The notes under the pieces were generated by a model, which worked only from the letters and a program-made list of their open reading frames with translations, searched no databases and was not told where the DNA came from. The position numbers and the translations under genes are program-made. A stretch of DNA of 53,656 nt from Pelomyxa schiedti (Eukaryota; Evosea; Pelobiontida; Pelomyxidae), in NCBI GenBank assembly GCA_020536535.1, contig JAHLWZ010000900.1, positions 1 through 53,656 on the forward strand, in the 5' to 3' direction. Below, in pieces: positions 11,980 to 22,929 of the stretch (positions within the stretch are counted from its first letter, which is position 1; the number at the start of each line of letters is the position of its first letter).

Positions 11980-12177
11980 TAATGGCAGGGACACACCAAC
12001 TCGGTGGTGATTGTAGATATTATGGTGGAAAAAATAGTTGGAGTTTTTTTTTTTTTAATTCTCCCACGGTTTGGACTGTTGTCACCGAGGTAACCACAAG
12101 GTTGTCTCTACTTATTTGATTTAGGTACCGTTCTTGGCAGCTGTGACATACTCCACAGAACATTGAAGAACAGGGAA

Positions 12178-13964
12178 TCAGTAGTTCTCCACCTGGCCTG
12201 TTTGAAGAGAACGCTTGGCTGTATTGGCTAACTTGGCGTCTGTTATCATTTCATCGAGACCGCATGCTAAGGTGTCGGGAGGTTGGGCACTAGATCCCAT
12301 GATGCCTTGTATGTTGTGGATGAAACTCTGCATTTCGGCAATAAAAGCTTCGTGATATCTGCTTCTCTTAGTACGAGTCAAATTCAAGTTCATACCTCTC
12401 AAGGAACCAGAACTGTATGAAGTTTAGTGGAAATGATAATGTGTATTGGGGACAACGTGAATTTTATCTAGTTTTGTGGCCTCTGAAGAGTATAGCCTTA
12501 TACTGGAACGTAAATCATTTTCTCCAATAGCACATCCCTTACTACCGAAGATCTCCACCTGTATTGGGTTACGTGAAGAACAATTTTCTTCTTGGGTGTA
12601 AACCCTTTGGTCATAGCCTACATCACGTTAGAAATGCGTTACTGCACAATGAGAATACCATAAACTGTCTCCCTTGAGTTATCAATAATTGCAGTTGCCC
12701 CAGATTGGTACCTATGTTTCAAAAATCAGGGAGTACTATCTTAAATCACTGGGTACCTTATCATTACTACAGCCTCACTCACGTCACCTGGGTTAAGCTC
12801 ACACATTATAGAGTTGAAAGTAGCAAACCAACTTCTTTGAATAATGGAGATACACTACTCCCACCACATGTGTACACCGAAACAGGGAGGCCAGCTGTTG
12901 ATGAGAGTAGATAATTGCACATGTCGAAGTCATGTATAGTCTAAGAAAGCTTTAATTTACTACCAAGTAACCAACTCAGTAGCAACCATATCTACAAGCA
13001 TTCCTCCTATGTGTAATGAATATTATGTGATATAGAAACTAGTCATTGGATAACCTTCTTTGGCGCTTTCTCGGATGTATGCCTCATTATACGTTGGATC
13101 TCTGCTTGTGATCTTTTGGAATGTAAAACAATCTGTTCAGGAAGACACTATGCAACGTGCCTTAACCTAAGGATACTGAGACTTGAAAGTAGTATTGGAA
13201 GTCACGTACCAGGCTTGGGGCACCAAGATCTCCATTTGTCACTGATTGCTTCAGTGCTTTCCAGTTGTGGTCGAATCTGTGAATTCTAAGAAGATGGAAG
13301 CCTTGAATGAAGTCACCTTCGATTGAATCCGACCTTCAGATCGTAACTTAAATTGGAAGCCACAAGCTCACATAATGAGCAACAAGAAAACTTACTTGGT
13401 AAATGACGTTTGACTTCTGCACAGCAGCCCTTACAGTTTCTATTTCTTCCAGTGAAGAGGACACTGGTTTTTCACAGAATATGTGCTTTTATTTTATGTT
13501 AGAAGTACACCAGTATTTTCAAAGTCACCTTGTGTGCCTCCGCAGCAGCAATACTTGAGGGAAAATGAAAGTTATTTCATTCTCAAGAAAGGACAAGAAA
13601 GAGATTGGAAACCTTATCTCCACATGCGAGTTTGTGCTACCATTACAACACCATTAATGAGGGAATATAGGAAATGAAAGAACCTGGATAGAATGAGTAT
13701 AGCGGAAATTTCCGGATCACAGGTAATCTCGTGATAGTCGGTTGTGAACTTTGTGAAACCCCTACTCACCGCCCATTCCATCATCTCTTTGTCAACAAGT
13801 ATCTTTTTCCACCGTCAACCTTCATATTTGAGGTTTCCGAGCATTACCTTCCAATCACAGACTGTTTTCACCCTCACGCCATGCATCGCCAACAAATTCT
13901 CCAAGTGAACACGGCCAATCCTGCCCACACCAACAACACCCAGTACCACTTCCGTTGTCTGCAT
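12178..13964 (-). CDS. Gfo/Idh/MocA oxidoreductase, probably inositol 2-dehydrogenase
   Basis: NAD(P)-dependent dehydrogenase of the Gfo/Idh/MocA family, split into many short exons. The start ATG (complement of 13962-13964) opens a Rossmann segment with GVVGVGRIGRVH (GxGxxG type). Further exons give FCEKPVSSSLEEIETVRAA with the family's EKP motif, RFDHNWKALKQSVTNGDLGAP, ITSRDP, GGMLVDM, and GYDQR joined to VEIFGSKG. The last exon has RYHEAFIAEMQSF and ends AKRSLQTGQ before the stop at 12178. The ITSRDP and GYDQR-VEIFGSKG combination is typical of myo-inositol dehydrogenases (oxidation of myo-inositol to scyllo-inosose), but the substrate is not proven. I did not resolve every intron; several in-frame gaps of 50-120 nt remain between recognised exons. 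Confidence 0.8.
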
Positions 13965-14120
13965 CACGTGCACCCAAGATCTCACTGTTATTTTGCTGTT
14001 TTATGCCCTTGTTTGCTTTTTTCCATGTCGTTCAAAAGAGCAGGGGATTAGTGTCTCGACTGACACAAAAAAAAAAAAACGAGAACGGGAATGTTGATGA
14101 GAACGTGGTTTTTCTTTCTT

Positions 14121-15191
14121 TTAAGTCCCATCATCGGCATTATCACTCGGAATGTTGGGTGTGTCATTGTCCTCATCACCAGATACTGGTTCAAAGTCAT
14201 CCTCAGCACTTATAACTTCAAGATCTTGTTCATTGCTGTTGCTGTTTGTGTGCGGATCTTCCTCGTCGTCTACTTGTGATATCTCTCTGGGAGATGATGG
14301 GTCACCGTCGGGAGGGTCTTCCTGCATCGGGGTCATGTGCTGTCGTGAAGATCTAGGTGTGCCGGTCTGAGATCTCGATCTCGGCGTTGCGTTTTGCGAG
14401 TGCGGAGATCTCGGCGTTGATTGCTGCACTGACAGTTGCACCCTCGGCGTTGTATTATGGGACCGTGGGGTCGCTGTTTTAGAGGAGGCCGCGGCTGCCG
14501 CGGAAGCAATTTGTTGTTCCGCGTGAGTCTGTTGTTGCTTCGGAGATTGTGGGTGGGATCTGCTAGTTGGTAGCGGCGACGTCTGCGTTGAATCTGACAG
14601 GAATGCCCGGCGATTGCACGTGGGCGTGATTGGTGCCTCTTCTGACACGTGAGGATTTGGAGTTTGGGGGAGGCCAGAGGCTGCGGTCTGACTCCGGAAC
14701 CCCTCGTTGTGGAGTGCAGACCGGCTCATCTTGAGCAGCATGAGGCCGTCTGCCAAGGCATCAAGCACAGTGCCGGAATCCGCCGGGAAATTGCAAATTG
14801 TGGGAGGACTCTGGAGAGCGACTGGGCATGAAGGTGAGAGGACCTGGTGCTGGTGCTGATTATGCGTGCCATAACAAGAAGGCGGTGGAGCACAATTGAA
14901 GTGCGGTGAGGTACAGCAATGGTGGTGATTATGGGAGCAGCTGCACGTGTGGGGGTGGCACGTGGTCCGGTGGGTGCAGGAGCAAGTGCTGGTGTAATTA
15001 CAATTTGCACCGCTGCTGCTGTTGGGAGTGTGAGGGCAAGTGTGAGTGTGCGGGTGCACGTGGGGAGTGCTCGAGGGTGAATTATGGGTTGGCGCGCAGA
15101 AGCGATGGCACTGGCATGTTGTGGTGGCAAAATGGAGTGGGTGTGATGACTCTGAATGAATGGACTTCTTGGGTGTTTGATGGGGTTCCAT
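14121..15191 (-). CDS. His/Cys/Pro-rich low-complexity protein, function unknown
   Basis: An uninterrupted 356-codon frame. The first ~130 residues are dense in His, Cys, Thr and Pro (repeated HTHTC, TCSCTH and HNHHHC clusters), which could bind metal. Then comes a short ordinary stretch ~130-165, a Ser/Thr/Pro/Gln-rich region with four TPRS repeats, an alanine run, and a strongly acidic tail (EDDFEPVSGDEDNDTP). No family is recognised. The opposite strand is also partly open, so coding status rests on length, the composition blocks and the acidic C-terminus. It lies between two other minus-strand genes. Alternative: a low-complexity non-coding tract. Confidence 0.5.
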   Translation of the reverse strand: MEPHQTPKKSIHSESSHPLHFATTTCQCHRFCAPTHNSPSSTPHVHPHTHTCPHTPNSSSGANCNYTSTCSCTHRTTCHPHTCSCSHNHHHCCTSPHFNCAPPPSCYGTHNQHQHQVLSPSCPVALQSPPTICNFPADSGTVLDALADGLMLLKMSRSALHNEGFRSQTAASGLPQTPNPHVSEEAPITPTCNRRAFLSDSTQTSPLPTSRSHPQSPKQQQTHAEQQIASAAAAASSKTATPRSHNTTPRVQLSVQQSTPRSPHSQNATPRSRSQTGTPRSSRQHMTPMQEDPPDGDPSSPREISQVDDEEDPHTNSNSNEQDLEVISAEDDFEPVSGDEDNDTPNIPSDNADDGT

Positions 15192-15310
15192 TGATGTGGG
15201 TTTGCGAGTGGTTTTGGAGGGTATGTGCTTATCTAGCGCTGATTTCGTGGTGTGCTGCGGGGTTCCTAGGCTGCGCTATTTATCCAGAATTTGGTGAATA
15301 ACGCTCAAAG

Positions 15311-16321
15311 TTAGCAGACGAAATGGAGAGTTACTCGGGATCGCTTTAATACTTGTCCAGCAAGTATAGACAACTTGAGTGAGAGGTCTATGGCAGCAAC
15401 TTGATTGCCCTCCGAGTCCGTTAAAGGACATTCACCACTCCAACTTGCCTCCCAGTCCTTCTTCATAGGGTTTGGATAAAGCCTAGGGTATGCGTCTATA
15501 CTCATCATCCCAATGATCTAATGAACACAAAGCGGCATAAGTGACGAGTGCCCGGAAGGGGGAAAAGTAATGCACACTGACTGCTTTGTCAGGAACAGAC
15601 TGTGCCCTGGATGCAGTACCACTGGACTGGACCTGAACACTAGCAAGTGATGAATCCACCAATAGAACCATCAATGCAGGCATTTGGTCCACGGCAGTCA
15701 TTTTTTCTTTCAGGGCCGCCGAGCTCAACCTAAACAGGCAAGACTTCCCACAATTGAAGTTGTACACCGCCGTCCCAGTCGCCAAAGTGCCGCCGCCGGT
15801 GCCAGCGGACTCGCAGCCCCGCCGGCGCTGAGCCTCGAAGTCGGGGCACCTCACCGCGACCATGGGGAAGTCCAAGAATCTGAACACGACGCACAGCCCC
15901 GCCGTGGCGGCCGCGGCCGCGGCGGCGGCGGCGGGGCCCGAGCCGGGCGACGTCGCGGGGTGCACGACGGCCGCTCGGCGCACGAACACCTGAAGGCGGG
16001 GGTTTAGGAGGTACCAAGTTGGCGAGGAGAGGCGTCAACTAACTAACCTCCAACGAGTGCAACAGAGGGACCTCGTAGTCACTCATTGGGTTTTTGTTTT
16101 TACTGGCCCCTGATTCGGGGAAAGAGTGAACATCAGAGGACTGGAATCATAAGAGTGGACTCACAAGGGGACTGGGTCGAGGTGCACGTTGTTGAACGGT
16201 TGTATCTCTCTACAAGAAACCAAAGCGGAGGGAGGACTCCATAGGGGTCATTCTCAATCTCGCCATCACAAATTGGAAACACAAAATTTTTCATTTTCAT
16301 TCTATTCGCTTCTCGATTCAA
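15311..16321 (-). CDS. Unknown multi-exon protein, C2-like features
   Basis: I predict at least four exons. The first has MKNFVFPICDGEIENDPYG and PPLWFLVERYNRS; a short one contains DYEVPLLHSLE; a long one (15483-15979) has GLCVVFRFLDFP, YNFNCGKSCLFRLSSAALKEKM and ALMVLLVDSS; the last ends with a GECPLTDSEGNQVAAIDLSLKLSIL segment before the stop at 15311. Alternating hydrophobic strands and the final pattern (a strand ending an 'LtDseGn.va.idLsLkL' motif) resemble C2-type beta sandwiches, but I cannot name the family. The long exon contains a polyalanine run in a GC-rich patch (~15870-15980). Start choice is uncertain; a Met eight codons further in is equally possible. Confidence 0.5.
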
Positions 16322-16337
16322 AACACAAGCCTCAGGG

Positions 16338-18849
16338 ATGCCGACGATAGCAGTATTTGTCGACGAGCTCCATCGCCTTTTGGGCAGGACTCTAAGTACG
16401 TGGAATCTTTCTTTACTGTTTTTGTTTTTTTTTTTGTCCCCCGTGTTTAATTGTATTTTATCTCTGTGTTTATTACTGTGCTTGTTGATTCACGTTTTGA
16501 CCGGGAACAAAAAAAGCTATTGCAAAGTTCAAGGACCTATGCTTCGATTTCGGCATTGAATTGGACTCTGTGGTTTGCATTCTTCTTCCTTCGTGAATAT
16601 GTTTACCATTGACACTTAAATGAAACAACTCTCAGGAATTCATCACCTTTCTCACTTTTTTTTTTTTTTGTTGTGAAAAAGACCTCTGAGGCAGAGATGG
16701 CTGGCAAAGGGGAAAAGGCCTCCACTGGCGACACATCTGACGCCCTTATATACAAGATAGAGGTTGCTGCCAACAGATACGACCTTCTATGCACTGAGGG
16801 AATTGCACGTGCTCTACGCATTTTTTTGGGTGACATGGAACCCCCTACTTACGTTACCACACGCCCTGAAATCACCATGCTGGTGGAGGATCAGGTTATC
16901 TTACCTTCTTCTGCCAGTTCACTGAAATCGGAGTTCCTTAGGTATTTGACGTTCGCCCAATCGTTGTGTGCGCGGTATTGAGAAACATGGTCTTCACGGA
17001 GCACTCATATAAAAGCTTCATTGACATGCAAGATAAGCTTCACCAAACACTATGCAGGTGAGGCATTCTGTACACTTGTTTTGCTTTGTTATTTGAGATG
17101 TATCTCTTATACTCCCACAGAGAACGGTCTCTGGCCTCAATAGGGACACACGATCTTGATACTATCAAACCACCATTCCGATATACAGCTCTTCCACCCA
17201 ACGAAATTGTCTTCGTCCCTCTGAAATGCACAACTGCAATGAATGGACATCAACTTATGGAGCACCTTTCTGTAAGTGTCATTTCTCCCAGTTCTGTGGT
17301 ACTGAGGCTCTAAAAAAGAAAGACCTTAAATTGGGAAGATACCTGAATCTGATTCGAGACAAACCAACTTATCCCGTGATTTACGACAGCAACAATGTTG
17401 TTTTGTCACTACCCCCAATAATAAATGGTGAACACAGCAAAATTAGTCTCCATACAAAGAACGTTTTCATTGAGGTAAGCCAGTTCTGCCCTACTTTGAT
17501 AGTCTCTTACCTGCATTCAGGTTACAGCACTTGACCTCACAAAGGCGAAAATGGTACTCGATACTGTCGTGACAATGTTTTCACAGTATTGTACCCCCCA
17601 ATGGAGGTTGGTCTATACCGTTGAAGTGTAAGTTCTCATAAAAGGAAAGTGTGGAACAGGTGAACATTGTTGGACGGAATCCCATGGTTTTACCTGACCT
17701 ATCGCCACGAACGCAATTGGCCTGCGTGTCAAAAATCAACCGTGGACTGGGTCTAAACCTTACAGCAGATGCCATGCTTAAACTTTTGGTGAGGATGGGT
17801 GTACCTGGTGTTGCCACCACCCCAGACACCCTGAGTGTTTCTGTGCCTGCTACGAGAACAGGTGCCTTTTCACCACTCCCTCTGCTCTGCCCTGACCTAT
17901 CTAGATATCCTTCACGAATGCGATATTCTAGAGGATGTGGCAATCTCTTACGGCTTCAATAATCTCGTGCCACAACTCACGCCCACTCCTACTATTGGTT
18001 CACAGCTACCAATGACGAAAATTACCGAATTACTAGCCCAAGAAGTAGCAATGACAGGCTTTTGTGAAGTAATGAACTTCGCACTGGTATCCTCTCTTTG
18101 AAGGAATTTTCCACCGAGTAATATCTTTCCAGTGCTTGTTGTCTGATAACTTTGCTTCCCTGAATAGGCCAAACAATCACAGCGCAATTCAAATCCTCGA
18201 GTCCAGTTCAGTTGAATTTGAGGTACCCTTTTCTTTGTTATTGTAATTTACGTTCAAATGCACTTCAAGTCGGCACGCACGACACTGTTATCCGGTTTGT
18301 TGCACACTGTGTCAAACAACAAGACTGTGCCACTACCAATTAGAGTATTTGAAATTGGTGATGTAATAATTCGTGATGAGACCGTCCCTGTGGGAGCTAA
18401 AAACCAGCTGTATGCCGAATAATACGCATTTATCCGCTAACGTACAACCAGAAATTTTGCAGCATTGTACTGTGGTACAACATCTGGTTTTCAGGTATCC
18501 CTTTTTTTTTGTTCCCTTTCCTGTTTGCTAAACTTTGGTCTCAGTTCATCCACGGGCTTATAGATAGGGTTATGCTTCTCCTTAACATAGCCTCCAAAGA
18601 GGTGGCACCTGAAGCAACCCTATTCTACAACTTGGAACCCTCAGCAGGCAAGTTTCACTCTTCACTTTATGCAATACTTACATCAAAACAGACCCATCAT
18701 TCTTCCCCAAGTGGAGGGCTGACATTAACGTCAACAACAAGAAAATTGGCTCTATGGGAGTTGTGCACCCCAACGTCACCAGAAAGTTCGGAATTGACTT
18801 CCCCTGCTCCGCTGTGGAAATCACCCTGGAAATTCCACACGGCCTGTGA
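16338..18849 (+). CDS. FARSB: Phenylalanine-tRNA ligase beta subunit (cytosolic)
   Basis: Beta subunit of the alpha2-beta2 enzyme that charges tRNA-Phe in the cytoplasm. It is split into roughly ten exons by short introns. Recognised segments in order are [54 protein letters not shown] with [41 protein letters not shown] with [38 protein letters not shown] (split here for the known core), the inserted B5 region with [54 protein letters not shown] and VGAKN, and the final [18 protein letters not shown] before the stop at 18847-18849. Each matches the eukaryotic beta subunit in order. The C-terminus is as expected for the eukaryotic/archaeal form, without a bacterial anticodon-binding domain. 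Confidence 0.93.
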
Positions 18850-19069
18850 GCAAAAATATCTTTTTCCCTTGTGCCATTTAGGTGCTAAAACCCATTTATG
18901 ATGTCTCACCACCATAAAAGAATTTTTTTTGCCGAATAATTACACAGGCTCCTACTCTTTGGTGTGTAGTGTCTGGTTTTTGTGGAATTACTTCGTTTAG
19001 GAAGTAAAACACCCAACAGTAATAACAACAGCAGAGCAGGAGAGGAGGAGAGTGGTTGAGTGTGAGTAT
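18850..19069. other. Convergent intergenic spacer
   Basis: FARSB (+) and the CTD-phosphatase gene (-) end toward each other across about 220 bp. T-runs and A-runs are present, consistent with two short 3' UTRs. No further feature is seen. Confidence 0.6.
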
Positions 19070-20063
19070 TTAGAGTGGCATCCTTCCTTTCAGATAGGCG
19101 CCTTTCTTCGTATTGTAGCTGCGGGCACTGAGGTACGTCTGAAGCATTTGAGGGACTGGAGTTCGGCATCTCGTGATCAGGGTCAAAAATGGGAGTAGCT
19201 GATTCAACTCTGTATCTTCAAGGGAGCCAAGATAGCTACCGATTGCGTAGCCGTTCTGTAACTGAAGCGTGAAGGAGGCTTGTGAATTGTCCACGATAAT
19301 CACATCGTTAAGGTCGCGACCGAGGAGACTCAGATCCTGTTACGGTCAATTAGCGATTGGAGTTGTATAGTATGGAGTGTTACAAACCTTGATGTAGAGA
19401 CCGTCAATGAACGTGCATGAATCCCGATAAAGTCTGGTGGAGATAACTCTGTTGACGTCGACAAAATCGACAACCGGGTCGGCATACTAAAACAGGAATT
19501 AAAACCAACGAGAAGCTTTCTGGGACTAAAAACCTGTGGTTCGCTTGCTGTCCACAAAACGATCTCGAATCCTTTTTCTTTTAGTGCGGCCAAAAACCGT
19601 TCCACCCCAGGTCGTTTCTTCACGTAGGCTCTTTCGTCGTCGACTAGGACCACGAAATCGGGATTTGGAATGGGCTAAGAAAAGTAAGTTAGTATGCGAG
19701 ATATAACTGGAAAGAACTCACTTGATAAGACGTTCTGATTAGTGTCTCGTCCAAATCCAGAACAACCGTTCTCCGGGCTCCAGAAAGAGGACGAAGCAAG
19801 GTTTTAACTGGACTAAAAGCAAAAAGATTAGAAGGTAGTGCCTACGTGAATAAAAGATAGTACCTTGCGGGTTTCGTTGTGCACTCGGAAAAAGGCTTGG
19901 ACAACCAGTTCAGGAACATCCGCAGTGGGGATTCTTCTGTCGGTGTTGGCGACGAAGACGAAGTTGTTGTAGATGTCGTAGTCGTTGTTGACGACGCCGA
20001 CTCGGACGACGAATGAGCCGCCGAAGATGAGTGATACGTAGCGACGCAAATAGCGGCCATCAC
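19070..20063 (-). CDS. SCP/Dullard-type CTD phosphatase (NLI-interacting factor-like, HAD fold)
   Basis: HAD-superfamily protein serine phosphatase of the FCP/SCP group. I predict five or more exons. The N-terminus starts at ATG 20063 or 20060 and is Ser/Thr-rich, followed by a short hydrophobic segment. The catalytic DxDxT motif reads VLDLDETL (~19765-19790). Next come [32 protein letters not shown], then [11 protein letters not shown] and RLYRDSC, and [19 protein letters not shown] near the last exon. The [10 protein letters not shown] and VDNS order is characteristic of CTDSP/CTDNEP1-type enzymes, whose targets include RNA polymerase II CTD or lipin-type phosphatases. TIM50 shares the fold but usually lacks the catalytic Asp pair, which is intact here. 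Confidence 0.82.
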
Positions 20064-20453
20064 GTGACAATAAAAAAAAACGTAGATCTAGGTTCTCTCC
20101 TGCGCTGCACTGTGGGGTGGTTGTTTTATTTAATGGTAGTGACAACTTCACAAGCGCATCACTGTTTTCTCCCTTGGTTGGTTGTTTTATTTTAAAGAAA
20201 AAAAAGAAAGCTCCTTCACCGGTGGAAGCCCTCGACGAGCGGACGAGAAGCAGAAACCCAGAACACAAAAGAAGCACAGAATGGAAGTTTCGACGCTGGA
20301 CTAGAAGAAGAAATGCACCTTTGATTCTTTGATCTTACTCGGAAGACGTTTTTAATCAACGGAAAACGGTTTTCGCAGCGGATTTTATTGGGAATGTGAA
20401 ATCTCTGTGAAGATGCTGAGGTTCCGAAAAAGAAATCCAAAGACAAGTCGGGC

Positions 20454-22738
20454 TCAGCTTTCTCCTCTTGAGTCCTTGCGTCTAAGCGAAGTCATTTTTG
20501 TGGATACGGCGAATGACATTTCTTCAACAGCTATTGGTTGGGGAGAGTTAGAGGAGTGAAATGTGAATAGTATTATGTTCATAAAGGGGAAGTGGTAGTT
20601 ACTTGGTAATGTGAATACACTGTGGGAATGCTTGGGAGGTACTGGGGGCTTGGGTTCATACCCGGCACTTGCTGAGCTTCCGCTGCTGTTGCCAACAAGT
20701 TGTATTCCAGAAGGTACCTCGGGTAGAGAGAATGATGATTCCGGGGAGTGAACTTGAGTGTTGGCACCCACAAGAGGGGGTGGGTGATGTGTTGATGACG
20801 CTGGCTTGGGCGGAATGGGAGGGTTTGTGGTTGGCTGTGGTGGAAGCTGATTGGGAGATGGTAGCTGTATTGGGGTGCTGGAAATTGGTTTAGGAGGTAA
20901 TGGTGGCGCGGTTTTCGGTTGGAGAGGTGCCTTTGGTCCAACAGAAGCGGCACCATGTGGAGAAATGGCTGGCTTCACTTTTGGTGGTCTAGGAACTGGC
21001 CTGATGTGCGGTTAAAAAGATATTGACAACCTGGTAGTAAAACCAATCATCCATATTGGGGAGAACTACTTGCTCGACGAGCTGTGCTCTAATCCTTGCT
21101 CTAAAACGCTGTAAGCTTCACAATACTGCAGCTTACATACATAACAATATTTGCAAGTTTTGGAATTTGATGCATCTCTACTCGGGACATGGCACCGACT
21201 TGTGTGTCGATGGAAAACTCGAAAACTGGCTCAGAATGGAATCCTAGTTCACATAAGCATCTCCCCATAATCGCCATTTGGCATACCAACCCACATTCTT
21301 TGACTTGGAGGCGCCAGACAATGTACACGAACCTTGAAATGTAAGTTTTACGGGATGTAGTACTGCAATACCTTTCCCGCTAGGGCACTCAAAGCAACAG
21401 TAATAACAAGGGGAATATTGACATGGTGCTTTACTACAGGGATAGCTACATCTATCTGCAGTTCGATGCTTATATGGAAACCACCAGCGTACATAAATTC
21501 AGCATCAACCACCTGCAAATGTATTCCAATAAGCCTAGATCATTGACTATTAAGAACATAATTGATCAGGAACCAACGCTATTAAGTACTTTTATCATTA
21601 AGGGCTTAGGGTATATCTGACCAACTCTCCAGCGGGAGATAAGGAAAGTAAATCCACTCCAAAAACAACAGGTAAGTTTGGCCCAAGTACGAGTTGCTTT
21701 ACACGTAGTCTAGTAACAAATGGAGGCTATAGAAAACAAATTAAGATTGCGATTATGAAGAAGTGATTACCAAATGGAGTCGGTTAAATTTTTGGTTTAC
21801 TTTCTTCTCTAGAAATTCCAACATTGTTGGATTGTCGTGCACTCCCCAAAATAGTCTATGGAAGCCAGCATTTATAGGGGCTAATCTGCAAAGTTTTAGG
21901 CATTTTTACTGGCCATCACGTATCAGCTACAATTGCTTCAGGACGTTAGGATCACGAACACTTGCGACTCCAGATGTGCTGGTTGTGGGCGAGCACGCTA
22001 AGTTTCCAATCAGAGTAGAAAAGTGCGAAACAATCTTGGGTGTGTTGAGTGTCATTTGGCCGGTTGCCTTTGCTAGGGCATGGTGCCATTTTTCTAATTC
22101 AATGCCATAGTCACAGGACAACCAACATTCGTTGCTGAAGGGTATTTAACTTTCTAGGAAGGGTTTGAGTTGTTAGATTTCTCACCAGCCAGGAAACAGC
22201 TCACGTGTCTTGTTTTCCAAATGTATTGAGTTTTCTTTGTGATATTTAGAATACTTTGCCCTGAAAAGAGAGACAGAGCACCCCTCAATACTAAAAACGG
22301 ACGTATAATCCCTCGCCTAAACAATTCGAGTTAAAGTCAAGTTGGTTCCATAGCACATGAACTCACCCCCTCATACAGGAAGCAGAAAATGGTTTTATTT
22401 TTCAGTGCAAGCCAGCTAAGGGGTGGTTCAGCTTGCAGTACTGGTTCACGTCTAAGCCTCACACTTCCCTGTAGGTCTGGCCTCTCCTCACACATTGGTT
22501 TTAGCTTTACAAGAGTGAGTTAGATGGGAAACAAACAGTTGCACATTACTATGTGAATTTTTGTCATCGTGGGTTTTTGTTGATGTACCTTAGAGAGTGA
22601 TGTTCCGGCGGTCACATCGATCACGGGCGGATGACAGCACTTGCCTGCCGACGAAAAAATAGCACTGTACGCCACATAGAGGAAGAAACACGATCCTAAT
22701 ACGAAACCCACTACAAACAACGCTATCCCAACAACCAT
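20454..22738 (-). CDS. TEX2/Nvj2-like SMP-domain lipid-transfer protein
   Basis: Multi-exon membrane protein of the tubular-lipid-binding group that moves lipids at ER contact sites. The first exon begins at 22738 with a strong transmembrane helix (IALFVVGFVLGSCFFLYVAY). PH-like exons follow: WLALKNKTIFCFLYEG, then LENKTRELFPG, then SCDYGIELEKWHHALAKATG. The SMP part is VVDAEFMYAGGFHISIELQIDVAIP, then VRVHCLAPPSQRMWVGMP, then FEFSIDTQVGAMSRVEMHQIPKLANIV, closing with RFRARIRAQLVEQVVLPNMDDW, whose LPN-D ending is typical of SMP domains. A Pro-rich tail (20620-20999) has many PPKP/PPLP motifs suited to SH3 binding, and a final small exon stops at 20454. Some exon joins in 21330-22100 are unresolved. 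An Mmm1-type assignment is the alternative. Confidence 0.72.
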
Positions 22739-22929
22739 CAGTTTTCAACGGAAACCTGCCACGAATGTGGAGAAAAGAGGGTGATGACTGATTGAGACTG
22801 AGGATATCCTCGAACATCGAAACCTAAGCACAGGAGAGCTTTCACACAAAGTGGAAGTGTTCTGACTGAGATGATTGCTGTTCACGAAAAAAGGAAAAAA
22901 AACTGTCTTTTGACTCAAACGAACCGGAG

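Noticed and set aside
19070-20063. TIM50 mitochondrial import subunit
   Set aside because: The intact catalytic DLDET and the [14 protein letters not shown] motifs fit SCP/Dullard phosphatases better.
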